Below, one piece after another: positions 15,960-22,961 of a stretch of DNA of 38,927 nt. The notes beneath the pieces were generated by a model. It was not told the DNA's origin. It made no database searches and saw only the letters and a program-made list of their open reading frames with translations. A program made the position numbers and the translations under genes. This DNA comes from Myxococcota bacterium. Its GTDB lineage: Bacteria > Myxococcota_A > UBA796 > UBA2385. The stretch covers positions 1-38,927 of the forward strand of contig JAKLKF010000071.1 in assembly GCA_023150805.1 (NCBI GenBank), given 5' to 3'. The first letter of the stretch is position 1; each line of letters starts with the position of its first letter.

Positions 15960-16056
15960 ACATAACGCCCGCGTTCAGCTGCCGGGCCGGCCGCGTTCAG
16001 GTTGTTCACGGGACCAACCCCAGGCCGGACCGGTCAGCTGCAAGGCGTCGTTCTGC
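15960..16056 (-). other. attC_2
   Basis: A 97-base site, minus strand GCAGAAC to GTTATGT. Inner arm GCCTTGCAGCTGACCGG pairs with CCGGCAGCTGAACGC; extra G and A on 2L. It terminates the ORF-less cassette 2. Confidence 0.9.
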
Positions 16057-16163
16057 GCGGGAGTGGTGGTGGGTTGGGATCAGGGTGGTCGCAGGGCGGA
16101 AGTTGGCGGGCGGACCAGCCCAACCTCGGGGGCAGGGGCGGCGCACAGGCCGGAATGTCCCGC

Positions 16164-16575
16164 GGGGGCCGTCTCGCGAGGCATTGGTCGTCGCGCAGCC
16201 CAGAAGCAGGGCCAGGTGGTGGAGACAGCGCCGGGGCCACGACGCTCGCCAGCCGGTGACCTTGTCGCCCCCGGCGCCCAGATCCCGACGTGGGCCAGCC
16301 GCAGAGCAAGGTCGGCACGTGGTCGCCGGCGTCCTTGCCCGCAGGGGTCGGCGCACGGCGCCGGGAGCACGACGCCCGCCAGTCGGGGACCTTGTCGTCC
16401 CCGGCGCCCAGAGCCCGCCGTTGGCCAGCCGCAGAGCAAGGTCGGCACGTGGTCGCCGGCGTCGTTGCCGGCAGGGGTCGGCGCACCGCGCCGGGGGCAC
16501 GGCGCCCGCCAGCCGGTGACCTGGTCACCCCCGGCGCCCAGACCCCAGCGATCGGCAGCCGGCGAGGGTCGGTGA
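16164..16575. repeat. ~130-base tandem repeats in an ORF-less cassette
   Basis: About three units, the last incomplete. The block GCCAGCCGCAGAGCAAGG starts at 16294 and 16424 (period 130). The block GACCTTGTC...CCCCGGCGCCCAGA recurs at about 16257, 16387 and 16518. Units differ at scattered positions and contain self-complementary GGCGCC parts. As 130 is not a multiple of three, the frame would shift at each unit, so a repeat protein is unlikely. No credible gene is seen anywhere between attC_2 and attC_1 (16057-16814). Confidence 0.75.
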
Positions 16576-16814
16576 GCGATTGTGCTGGCCGACAAGTCGA
16601 GAGCGGAATCGCAGGTCCCGTACAGATCCAGCCAGGGTCGCCACAGTTGGGGCTGCCCCCTCCTCCTTGCCAGCCTGGGCCGCGGTCGACCTGGGCCTGC
16701 GAGGGGCAGAACCGGTCCGCGCCTTCCGGCCTGGCCAGCAGGAGCAGTGACGCGGTCGGCCAGCCCAACTCCGCCAGCCATCCCCGCGCGCCGAGAACCA
16801 GTGCGCCACGGCGC

Positions 16815-16876
16815 GTAGAACGCCATGGCGTTCAGCTGCGGCCGCATCGGCCGTCAGCTGCAACGCCCCGTTGGAC
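16815..16876 (-). other. attC_1 (nearest to the integrase)
   Basis: A 62-base site, minus strand GTCCAAC to GTTCTAC. Inner arm GGCGTTGCAGCTGACGGCC pairs with GGCCGCAGCTGAACGCC. Its outer arm (GATTCGTCCAAC) is matched by GTTGGACGAAATC at 18595-18583, defining cassette 1. Confidence 0.9.
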
Positions 16877-17174
16877 GAATCGGGGGACCACCAACGCCGA
16901 GGGCTCCGGCTGTGCCAGAGGGGCTAAGTCAACAACGTCGTCCTGGCCGACATCGTCGTGGGGGGCCGGAGTGGGCCGACGTCAGGGGGGAGGGCCTGTC
17001 CTGGAAGGCGCCGTGGAGCAGCGCGGTCGTCCGGGGTGGTCTTCTGGAGCCAGACCCGCCCGGCACAGCGATGGGTGGAGGCCGCACGGGCGTGGAGGGG
17101 ACGTTGAGGCAAAGGCGTCGCCAGGCCCGCGTGTCGGTGCACCGGGCAGTCGGGTCGGACGAGGGGGACGGGTC
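16877..17174. other. Downstream flank of the transposase in cassette 1
   Basis: About 300 bases without a convincing gene. It should hold one end of the IS91-type element if that element is a later insertion, but I cannot define the end by eye. Confidence 0.4.
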
Positions 17175-18428
17175 TCATGAAGCCTCCCGTCGTTGCAGGC
17201 GACCGGTGGGCGGAGGCGGAAGCGCGTAGGTGTGCGGGTTGAGGACCGTGAAGGTGGAGCCCCGAAGGACGGCGACCGCTCGCAGGTCTTCGGCGCCGCA
17301 CGCCGTGCAGCACATCGCGGGCGGCTTCTCGGGCTCCAGCGAGCACGCGACGGGGACCGGGAGCCCGCGCAGCCGGGACAGGTGGCGTGCCTCCGCCTGT
17401 GCCTTCACCAGGACGGTCCCGCGCTTGGCCGGCGACAGCAACCCATAGAAGCGGATCCGACGGAAGCCCTTGGGCAGGATGTGCTCGGCGAACCGCCGCA
17501 CGAACTCCAGCAGCGGCAGGGTCCGCTGCCGCCGCGCTCCGGTCTTCCGGTCGCGCCAGGTGTAGGTCACCTCGCCCGACTCGTAGCGCACGAGCCGGGC
17601 GTTGGAGATGGCCGTCCGGTAGGTGTACCGGGCGAGGTAGCGGATCACCCGCTCCGCCCCACCCGCGATCGCGTCGGTGCGCACCTGCCAGCTCTTGGCG
17701 AAGAGCGTGGACAGGAGGGCATTGAGGTGGTCGGGGTCCGCGAGGTGGCGGATGCTGGGCCGCGCCCAGAGCAGGCGGTCCGCCTGCGCCAGCTCACGGA
17801 GCGCGCTCAGGAAGCGCCCGCGGAAGGACGCCGCCAGGGCTCGCACCGGGAACAGGAAGTCGTCCTTGCGGACCCGAACGAGACGGCCGGTGGCCTCGTC
17901 GAAGCCAGCACCTGCGGTCACCACGTGGAGGTGGGGGTGGTAGCCGAGCTGACGGTTGGTGGTGTGCAGGACCATGAAGGTGGAAGGCGTCCCGCCCAGA
18001 AACCGCGGGTCCTTCGCAAAGGTCGCCAGGGTCTCGCTGACCGTCGCGAAGAAGAGCCCGTACAGCTCCTCGGGATTGTCTCGGAAGACATCGTAGAGCT
18101 CACCGGGGACCGTGAAGACGAGGTGGAAGTAGGGCGCCTCGATCAGTTCCTCGACGCGCGCAGCAGCCCAGGCTTCCGCCTTGCGTACACCGCAGCTCGG
18201 GCAGTGCCGATCTTGGCAGCCCAGGGGGCGCCACTCCTCCGCGCCACAGCTTCCACAGGCGAACTGCAGCTGCCCCAGCTCGCCGGTGCCGCAGCGCGAC
18301 AGCCGCGACAACACCGAAGACGCGTGGTCGCCGAGCCAGCCAACCCGCCACACGGTCGGGAACGCATGCCGCAGGATGTCACCCAGCTTGAGCTTCTTGG
18401 CGGCGGCACGTGCACGGGAGGCGACCAC
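17175..18428 (-). CDS. tnpA: IS91-family HUH transposase
   Basis: The 417-residue protein starts at GTG 18428. Residues 58-79 form the N-terminal zinc-binding part (C58-x2-C61, then C71, C76, C79; 'GCQDRHCPSCG'). 'YHPHLHVV' (H166-x-H168) is the metal-binding HUH motif, and 'VIRYLARYTYRTAISN' (264-276) carries the catalytic tyrosine region of the IS91/IS801 group. Length matches intact family members and I see no frameshift. Such enzymes move DNA by rolling-circle, often one-ended, transfer. It is in the same orientation as intI, 226 bases downstream of it, and lies inside the segment bounded by an attI-like core (18589-18595) and attC_1. Some IS91-group elements carry a tyrosine recombinase next to tnpA, so the pair may also be seen as one element. 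Confidence 0.93.
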   Translation of the reverse strand: MVASRARAAAKKLKLGDILRHAFPTVWRVGWLGDHASSVLSRLSRCGTGELGQLQFACGSCGAEEWRPLGCQDRHCPSCGVRKAEAWAAARVEELIEAPYFHLVFTVPGELYDVFRDNPEELYGLFFATVSETLATFAKDPRFLGGTPSTFMVLHTTNRQLGYHPHLHVVTAGAGFDEATGRLVRVRKDDFLFPVRALAASFRGRFLSALRELAQADRLLWARPSIRHLADPDHLNALLSTLFAKSWQVRTDAIAGGAERVIRYLARYTYRTAISNARLVRYESGEVTYTWRDRKTGARRQRTLPLLEFVRRFAEHILPKGFRRIRFYGLLSPAKRGTVLVKAQAEARHLSRLRGLPVPVACSLEPEKPPAMCCTACGAEDLRAVAVLRGSTFTVLNPHTYALPPPPTGRLQRREAS

Positions 18429-18582
18429 GCCGGGCCGACCAAGCAGGAACCATGCTGAACGTGGTTACGAATACTTAGATGCGATCGGCCGCACGAACCG
18501 ACGGCCCACCGGCCCCCCTGCCCGTCGGCCGGCAGCTCGCCGGCACCCACCGGCGCATCGGGCGCGGGGGACCTCGCGTAGC

Positions 18583-18655
18583 GATTTCGTCCAACGCCAA
18601 TTCAACCGCCCAGCCTACCTCCACCTGGCCGCCTACCCTGCGGCTCCTCGCGGCC
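18583..18655 (-). other. Putative attI / array start junction
   Basis: On the minus strand GTTGAATTGGC is followed by GTTGGACGAAATC (core GTTGGAC at 18595-18589). The latter matches the complement of the outer arm of attC_1 (GTTGGACGAATC) except for one inserted A, as expected where the first cassette joins attI. There is no second arm that pairs with GTTGAATTGGC, so the site is not an attC. Another core-like GTTAGGC overlaps the intI stop codon at 18651-18657. Confidence 0.55.
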
Positions 18656-19785
18656 TAACCCTCCTCCCGTCCCCCCTCCGCCACCTCGCGCGCCACCCCG
18701 CCAGCCTCCTCCTCGCTTTCATCCCACGCCATCTCCTCCGGGGTAGGCAGACCGGCATACCAGGGCACCTCGGGCTCCTTCAGCAGGCTCGGCAGGCGGT
18801 CCAAGGGGCTGCGCACGCCCATGGGGCCACGGTCGACGACGTGGGTGTAGATCATGGTGGTGGAGACGTCGGCGTGACCGAGCAGCTCTTGCAGGGTGCG
18901 GATGTCGGTGCCGTCCTCCAGCAGGTGGGTGGCGAAGGAGTGGCGGAAGGTGTGGCAGGTGGCACGCTTGGGGATGCCGGCGGCGCGGACGGCGTCCTTG
19001 ACGGCGCGCTGGAGCACGGTCTCGTGCAGGTGGTGGCGCCGCAGCTCTCCGCTCTCGGGGTGCCGCCAGGTCCGGGTGGCGGGGAAGACCCACTGCCAGG
19101 CCCACTCGCGACCGGCGCCGCGGAGCTTGCGCTCCAGGGCCGGGGGCAGCTCGACCCACCCGGCTCCTCGCGCGATGTCGGCCTGGTGCAGCGCGTGGGC
19201 CTCGTCGAGCTGCCGCTGCAGGTCGGCGTGCAGGGAGCGCGGGAGCAGGGTGATCCGGTCCTTGTCGCCCTTGCCCTGGCGCACGACGAGCTGCTGCCGC
19301 GCGAAGTCCAGGTCCTTGACCCGGAGCTGGCAGCACTCCATCAAGCGAAGGCCCGCGCCGTAGAGCAGGGTGGCCATGAGCCGGGGCACGCCCTCCATGG
19401 CGGACAGGACAGCGTGGACCTCCTCGCGGGAGAGGACGACGGGCAGGCGAGCGGACGGGGGGGCGCGAACGAGCTGGTCGAGCCAGGGCAGGTCGATCCC
19501 GAGCACGTCACGGTAGAGGCACAGCAGGGCGGAGAGGGCCTGGTTCTGCGTGGCCGCGCTGACCTTGCGGTCGTTGGCCAGGTGGTTGAGGAAGGCGGTG
19601 ACCCGGTCGGCGCCGAACTGTGCGGGGTCGCGACGCTCGTTGTAGTCGTGGTACTGCCGCATCCAGTGGAGGTAGGCCTCCTCGGTGCGCGGGCTGAGGT
19701 GCCGCAACCGCATGGCCTCGCGCGCGCGCTGGCCGAGGGGACGCCGATCGCGGGGGGGCGGCTTCGAGGGGTCGTCTGGGGCCAT
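18655..19785 (-). CDS. intI: Integron integrase
   Basis: A tyrosine recombinase of 376 residues from ATG 19785 (AGGGG five bases ahead; GTG at 19791 also possible). Catalytic residues are in place: R147 (GAGLR), K172 (QGKGDKDR), H278-x2-R281 (CHTFRHSFATHL), H304 (LLGHADVSTT) and Y313 (MIYTH). Residues 226-256 ('REWAWQWVFPATRTWRH', 'RRHHLHETVLQRAVK') are the additional segment that separates IntI from XerC/XerD and is needed for attC binding. A C-terminal tail of about 45 acidic residues beyond 'RSPLDRL' is longer than in IntI1. The gene points towards the array, the reverse of class 1 integrons, so its transcript could run through attI into the cassettes. Three palindromes lie just upstream (19829-19904). 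Confidence 0.95.
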   Translation of the reverse strand: MAPDDPSKPPPRDRRPLGQRAREAMRLRHLSPRTEEAYLHWMRQYHDYNERRDPAQFGADRVTAFLNHLANDRKVSAATQNQALSALLCLYRDVLGIDLPWLDQLVRAPPSARLPVVLSREEVHAVLSAMEGVPRLMATLLYGAGLRLMECCQLRVKDLDFARQQLVVRQGKGDKDRITLLPRSLHADLQRQLDEAHALHQADIARGAGWVELPPALERKLRGAGREWAWQWVFPATRTWRHPESGELRRHHLHETVLQRAVKDAVRAAGIPKRATCHTFRHSFATHLLEDGTDIRTLQELLGHADVSTTMIYTHVVDRGPMGVRSPLDRLPSLLKEPEVPWYAGLPTPEEMAWDESEEEAGGVAREVAEGGREEG

Positions 19786-19828
19786 GCCCACCCCTATGGA
19801 GCTGCCCCCCGCCCCACCACTCCCACCT

Positions 19829-19904
19829 GTCCCCGCGCGGGGACAGCGCGCGGGTGCCGTCCCCGCGCGGGGACAGCGCGCGGGTGCCGTCCCCGCGCGG
19901 GGAC
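19829..19904. repeat. Three 30-base tandem units with GTCCCCGCGCGGGGAC palindromes
   Basis: The 16-base palindrome occurs at 19829-19844, 19859-19874 and 19889-19904, separated by the same 14-base spacer GCGCGCGGGTGCC plus context (period 30). A single copy lies at 5467-5482, on the other side of the integron. The block sits between the moeB stop and the intI start, so it may end moeB transcription or bind a factor in front of intI. It resembles REP-type dispersed palindromes. Confidence 0.85.
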
Positions 19905-19914
19905 AGCGCCCCCC

Positions 19915-21123
19915 TCAGTACACGTGCATCCCCGGCTCGACCTGCCGCGCCCACTCGTTGATGCCACCCTCCAGGTTGGTCACGTCGGTGTACCCGGCGG
20001 CGACGAGGGCCTCGGCAGCCTTGGCGGAGCGGCCACCGACCTTGCAGGTGACCAGGATGGGGCGGTCGCGGGGGATGCCGTCGAGCTTGCCGGCGATGAC
20101 GTCCTCGTGGGCGCGCTGCAGGTCCATGAAGGAGAAGCGGCTGATCTCCAGCTCGTGGGGCTTGCGCACGTCGAGCACGAAGGGGCGCCAGCCACCGTCC
20201 AGGCGGGCCTTGGCCTGCAGGACGTCGATGCGGGCGAAGCCCTCGCCCTGGTGGGCGTGGTCGGTGGGCGAGGCGCCCTCGGCGGCCGAGGGCACGCCGC
20301 AGAACTCCTGGTAGTCGATGAGCTTGTCGATGCGGGGACTGTTCGGGTCCCGGCGCAGGCGCAGCTCGCGGAACTTCATGCCCAGGGCGTCGTACAGCAG
20401 CAGGCGGCCGGACAGGCTGCTGCCCTTGCCCAGCAGGATCTTGAGGGTCTCGGTGGCCTGGATGCAGCCGATGACGCCGGGCAGGACGCCGAGCACGCCG
20501 CCCTCGGCGCAGGAGGGGACCAGGCCGGGCGGCGGGGGCTCGGGGTACAGGTCGCGGTAGTGGGGGCCGCGCTCGCCGCCGGGCGGGGTGTGGTTGAAGA
20601 CGCTGGCCTGGCCCTCGAACTTGAAGATGCTGCCGTAGACGTTGGGCTTGTCCAGCAGCACGCAGGCGTCGTTGACCAGGTAGCGGGTGGGGAAGTTGTC
20701 GGTGCCGTCGACGACGACGTCGTAGGGGGCCAGGATGTCGAGGGCGTTGCTGCTGTCGAGCGCGACGGGGTACAGGTCGACCCGGCAGGCGGGGTTGATG
20801 TCCAGGATGCGCGCCCGGGCGCTCTCCAGCTTGGGGCGGCCGACGGTGCCGCTGCCGTGGATGACCTGGCGCTGCAGGTTGCTCTCGTCGACGACGTCGA
20901 AGTCGACGATGCCGATGCGGCCGACGCCGGCGGCGGCCAGGTAGAGCAGCAGGGGGCTGCCCAGGCCGCCGGTGCCGACACAGAGCACGCTGCTGCCCTT
21001 CAGGCGCCGCTGGCCCTCGACGCCGACGTCCTCCAGGATGAGGTGCCGGCTGTAGCGGGCGTAGTCGGCGTCTTCCAGGGGCGGCAGCTCGTCGAGGTTG
21101 CGGGCCCAGATCGGGGTGCTCAT
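19915..21123 (-). CDS. moeB: MoeB/MoeZ-type sulfur-carrier adenylyltransferase with rhodanese domain
   Basis: A 402-residue protein; its ATG overlaps the stop of the sulfur-carrier gene. Residues 15-270 are an E1-like ThiF/MoeB domain: GTGGLG ATP loop (50-55), 'DESNLQRQ' and the cysteine region 'PPPGLVPSCAEGGVLG' (C205). The zinc CxxC pairs of E. coli MoeB are absent, as in cyanobacterial/actinobacterial MoeZ. Residues 295-402 are a rhodanese domain with 'CKVGGRS' (C360). Known role: adenylate the C-terminal Gly of MoaD/CysO-type proteins and load sulfur from the rhodanese Cys to give a thiocarboxylate. The neighbours point to cysteine synthesis as the destination. Confidence 0.95.
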   Translation of the reverse strand: MSTPIWARNLDELPPLEDADYARYSRHLILEDVGVEGQRRLKGSSVLCVGTGGLGSPLLLYLAAAGVGRIGIVDFDVVDESNLQRQVIHGSGTVGRPKLESARARILDINPACRVDLYPVALDSSNALDILAPYDVVVDGTDNFPTRYLVNDACVLLDKPNVYGSIFKFEGQASVFNHTPPGGERGPHYRDLYPEPPPPGLVPSCAEGGVLGVLPGVIGCIQATETLKILLGKGSSLSGRLLLYDALGMKFRELRLRRDPNSPRIDKLIDYQEFCGVPSAAEGASPTDHAHQGEGFARIDVLQAKARLDGGWRPFVLDVRKPHELEISRFSFMDLQRAHEDVIAGKLDGIPRDRPILVTCKVGGRSAKAAEALVAAGYTDVTNLEGGINEWARQVEPGMHVY

Positions 21124-21404
21124 GCCCGGCCCCCGGCGATGCTGGGCACGATGACCAGGCTGTCCCCGGCCTTGAGGGAGGCGGCCTCGCCGCCGGCCAC
21201 GTGCCGGATGTCCTCGTCGTTGAGGTAGACGTTGACGAAGCTGCGCAGCTTGCCGTCCTTGTCGCGGAGCTGGGCGGACAGCTTGGGGTGGCCCTGGGTC
21301 AGCGCGGTCAGGGCCTGGCCGACGGTGTCGGCCTGGACGGTGACGGTGGCCAGGCCGCCGGTGAAGCCGCGCAGGGCGGTGGGGATGGCGATGTCGACGG
21401 ACAT
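21120..21404 (-). CDS. cysO: CysO/MoaD-type ubiquitin-like sulfur carrier
   Basis: A 94-residue beta-grasp protein starting at ATG 21404 (the longer frame lacks support). It has 'VTVQADTVGQALTAL' in the middle and 'FVNVYLNDEDIRHVAGGEAASLKAGDSLVIVPSIAGG' at the end, all family hallmarks. The C-terminus is GG followed by two more residues, R-A. A free GG is needed for adenylation by MoeB, so trimming of R-A is expected; the adjacent JAMM protease could do this, as QbsD does for QbsE. The thiocarboxylate would deliver sulfur to CysM. Confidence 0.93.
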   Translation of the reverse strand: MSVDIAIPTALRGFTGGLATVTVQADTVGQALTALTQGHPKLSAQLRDKDGKLRSFVNVYLNDEDIRHVAGGEAASLKAGDSLVIVPSIAGGRA

Positions 21405-21418
21405 GCAGGGGGCTCCAG

Positions 21419-21880
21419 TCAGGGGAGGAGGAGGTGGTCTTCGAGCATCTGTGTACGATCCTCGGCCAGGCGCCAGCAGCGGAGCTGCTCGACCTGGGGC
21501 GAGGGGCCGCGCACGGAGAGGATCAGGTAGGCCAGGTCCGGCCATGCCAGGTCCTGGTCGGTGTCGCTGTACATGGCGGGGTGGTCGGGGTGGCTGTGGT
21601 AGTAGCCCAGCACGTCCAGGCCCTGGGCCTCCAGCGTCCGCTCGACCTTCATCAGCTCCAGCGGGTCGACCTCGTAGCGGTCGGCGGCCCGGTCGGCGCT
21701 GCGGTTGGTCAGCGGCACGGCCCGGTCGACGCGGCGGTCGCGGCGGCTGCCGGCCAGGACGCCGACGACCTCGTGGGGGTAGCCGGCCAGGGCGTGCTCC
21801 GTCGCGGCCTGGTGGGCGGGCCCCGAGAGCCTGAGGTGCTGCCCGCTGCCCTGGACCTGCCGCTGCTTCAGCGAGGACAC
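21419..21880 (-). CDS. mec: Mec-type JAMM/MPN metalloprotease
   Basis: A 153-residue protein; GTG 21880 is chosen as it lies two bases after the cysM stop. It is a JAMM domain: 'PHEVVGVLAG' with E37, and 'YYHSHPDHPAMYSDTD', giving the H95-x-H97-x10-D108 zinc site and S105. In Mycobacterium tuberculosis, Mec releases cysteine from the CysO-cysteine adduct made by CysM. The gene order cysM-mec-cysO-moeB supports the same job here, and perhaps trimming of the CysO tail too. All metal ligands and the general base are present. It is cytosolic, with no signal peptide. Confidence 0.9.
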   Translation of the reverse strand: MSSLKQRQVQGSGQHLRLSGPAHQAATEHALAGYPHEVVGVLAGSRRDRRVDRAVPLTNRSADRAADRYEVDPLELMKVERTLEAQGLDVLGYYHSHPDHPAMYSDTDQDLAWPDLAYLILSVRGPSPQVEQLRCWRLAEDRTQMLEDHLLLP

Positions 21881-21882
21881 GC

Positions 21883-22866
21883 TCAGCGCCCGCCGCCGTA
21901 GAGGTGCCCCTCGGAGAGGTAGCGGGCCCCGCCGTCGGGCAGCAGGGTGACGACCACCCCGCGCTCCAGCCGGCGCGCGACCTCGATGGCGCCCCAGACC
22001 TGGGCGCCGCTGCTGATGCCGGCGAGCAGGCCCTCCTCCGACGCCAGCCGCCGCGCCAGCGCCAGCGACTCCTCGGTGGGCGCGAAGAGGGCCTCGTCGG
22101 CCAGCTCCTCGTCGTAGATGCCGGGGCGCAGGCTGGTGTCCATGTACTTGAGCCCCTCCAGCCCGTGGAAGGGGCCGTCGGGCTGGATGCTGAGCGCCTG
22201 CACGTCGGGGTTGCGGCTCTTGAGGTAGCGGGTGGTCCCGGTGAAGGTGCCGCTGGTGCCCAGGGCCGCGACCCAGTGGGTGATGCGGCCGCCGGTGTCG
22301 CGCCAGATCTCGGGGCCGGTGGTGTGGAAGTGGGCCTGCCAGTTGGCGGCGTTGTTGTACTGGTCCAGGTAGACGTAGCGGTCGGGCGCGGCCTGGAACA
22401 TGGCGCGGGCGGTCGCGATGGCGCCGTCGCTGCCCTCCAGCGGGTCGGTCTCGACGATCTCGGCGCCGTACGCCCGCAGCATGCCCTTGCGCTCGGGGCT
22501 GGCGTTGGCGGGCAGGCACAGGGTCAGCTTGTAGCCGCGGGCAGCGGCGATCATGGCGTAGGCGATGCCGGTGTTGCCGCTGCTGGCGTCCAGGATGGTG
22601 GCGCCGGGACGCAGCAGGCCACGCTCCTCGGCGTCGAGCACCATGGACAGGGCCGCGCGGTCCTTGACCGAGCCGCCGGGGTTGAACCACTCGAGCTTGG
22701 CCCAGACCTGGACGTCGGGGGACAGGTCGGGGGGCAGGATCCGGGACAGCCGCACCAGGGGCGTGTCGCCCACGCGCGCCAGCAGGTCGGCGCCGCGGCC
22801 GTCCCCCAGCCTGCTGCGCAGGTAGTGGTGGTGCGGATCGTTGAGGCTCTGCAGGGCCAGGCTCAA
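21883..22866 (-). CDS. cysM: Cysteine synthase, CysM type
   Basis: A 327-residue fold-type II PLP enzyme. 'NPGGSVKDR' carries the PLP lysine (K68) and 'SSGNTG' (95-100) the substrate loop; 'GTSGTFTGT' binds the PLP phosphate. It resembles mycobacterial CysM over its whole length, including 'YNNAANWQAHFHTTGPEIW'. Known reaction: replacement of the (phospho- or acetyl-) group of an activated serine by sulfur, here probably from CysO thiocarboxylate. It is the first gene of the operon, downstream of a promoter at 22897-22924. Confidence 0.93.
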   Translation of the reverse strand: MSLALQSLNDPHHHYLRSRLGDGRGADLLARVGDTPLVRLSRILPPDLSPDVQVWAKLEWFNPGGSVKDRAALSMVLDAEERGLLRPGATILDASSGNTGIAYAMIAAARGYKLTLCLPANASPERKGMLRAYGAEIVETDPLEGSDGAIATARAMFQAAPDRYVYLDQYNNAANWQAHFHTTGPEIWRDTGGRITHWVAALGTSGTFTGTTRYLKSRNPDVQALSIQPDGPFHGLEGLKYMDTSLRPGIYDEELADEALFAPTEESLALARRLASEEGLLAGISSGAQVWGAIEVARRLERGVVVTLLPDGGARYLSEGHLYGGGR

Positions 22867-22896
22867 GGGGGCTCCGGGGCGATGCTCGACGCCCAG

Positions 22897-22924
22897 CGTG
22901 TAGCCCCGGGGAGGGGAAAGTCAA
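22897..22924 (-). promoter_or_regulatory. Sigma70-type promoter of the cysM operon
   Basis: On the minus strand TTGACT (22924-22919), a 16-base spacer and TACACG (22902-22897), 30 bases before the cysM start. The -35 box is nearly perfect and stands out in this GC-rich DNA. Confidence 0.6.
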
Positions 22925-22925
22925 T

Positions 22926-22941
22926 ACCCTTACGTAAGGGT
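22926..22941. promoter_or_regulatory. ACCCTTACGTAAGGGT palindrome, likely operator
   Basis: A perfect 16-base palindrome, AT-richer than its surroundings, directly upstream of the -35 box of the cysM promoter. Position -36 to -52 suits an activator or a sulfur/redox-responsive regulator. No regulator gene lies next to it. Confidence 0.65.
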
Positions 22942-22961
22942 GAGGTTTGAGGGGCCCACCC

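Larger units (their letters stand above)
6754..19785 (-). mobile_element. Integron: intI, attI-like junction and ten attC-delimited cassettes
   Basis: An integron-type integrase, an attI-like crossover and ten attC sites (one degenerate) define the element. The start of each cassette is complementary to the outer arm of its own attC, as expected of excisable cassettes. Examples: GTTAGGCTC at 9786 versus GAGCCTAAC at 10920; GTTATCCGG at 13654 versus CCGGATAAC at 14770. All attC sites have the extra bases of arm 2L on the plus-strand right side, so every cassette reads to the minus strand, the same direction as intI. The attC sites are alike in length (97-107, or 60-62) and sequence, a feature of sedentary chromosomal integrons. 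GC content is visibly lower than in both flanks. Confidence 0.85.

Noticed and set aside
16006..16847. Repeat protein encoded by the 130-base repeats
   Set aside because: The period is not a multiple of three, and frames on both strands have no start signal or conserved repeat peptide.
6754..16876. Plus-strand orientation of the cassettes
   Set aside because: The outer core sites are symmetric, but in all nine canonical sites the extra bases of arm 2L lie on the plus-strand right side, which sets minus orientation.
18600..18657. A complete tenth canonical attC right after intI
   Set aside because: GTTAGGC and GTTGGAC cores are present, but there is no pairing partner for GTTGAATTGGC, so it fits attI or a truncated site.
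19829..19904. CRISPR array (three repeats, regular spacing)
   Set aside because: The 14-base spacers are identical and too short, and no cas genes are present.
18181..21228. A plus-strand open frame of about 1000 codons across intI and moeB
   Set aside because: It is the antisense shadow of intI, moeB and tnpA in GC-rich DNA; its translation is low-complexity and lacks domains.
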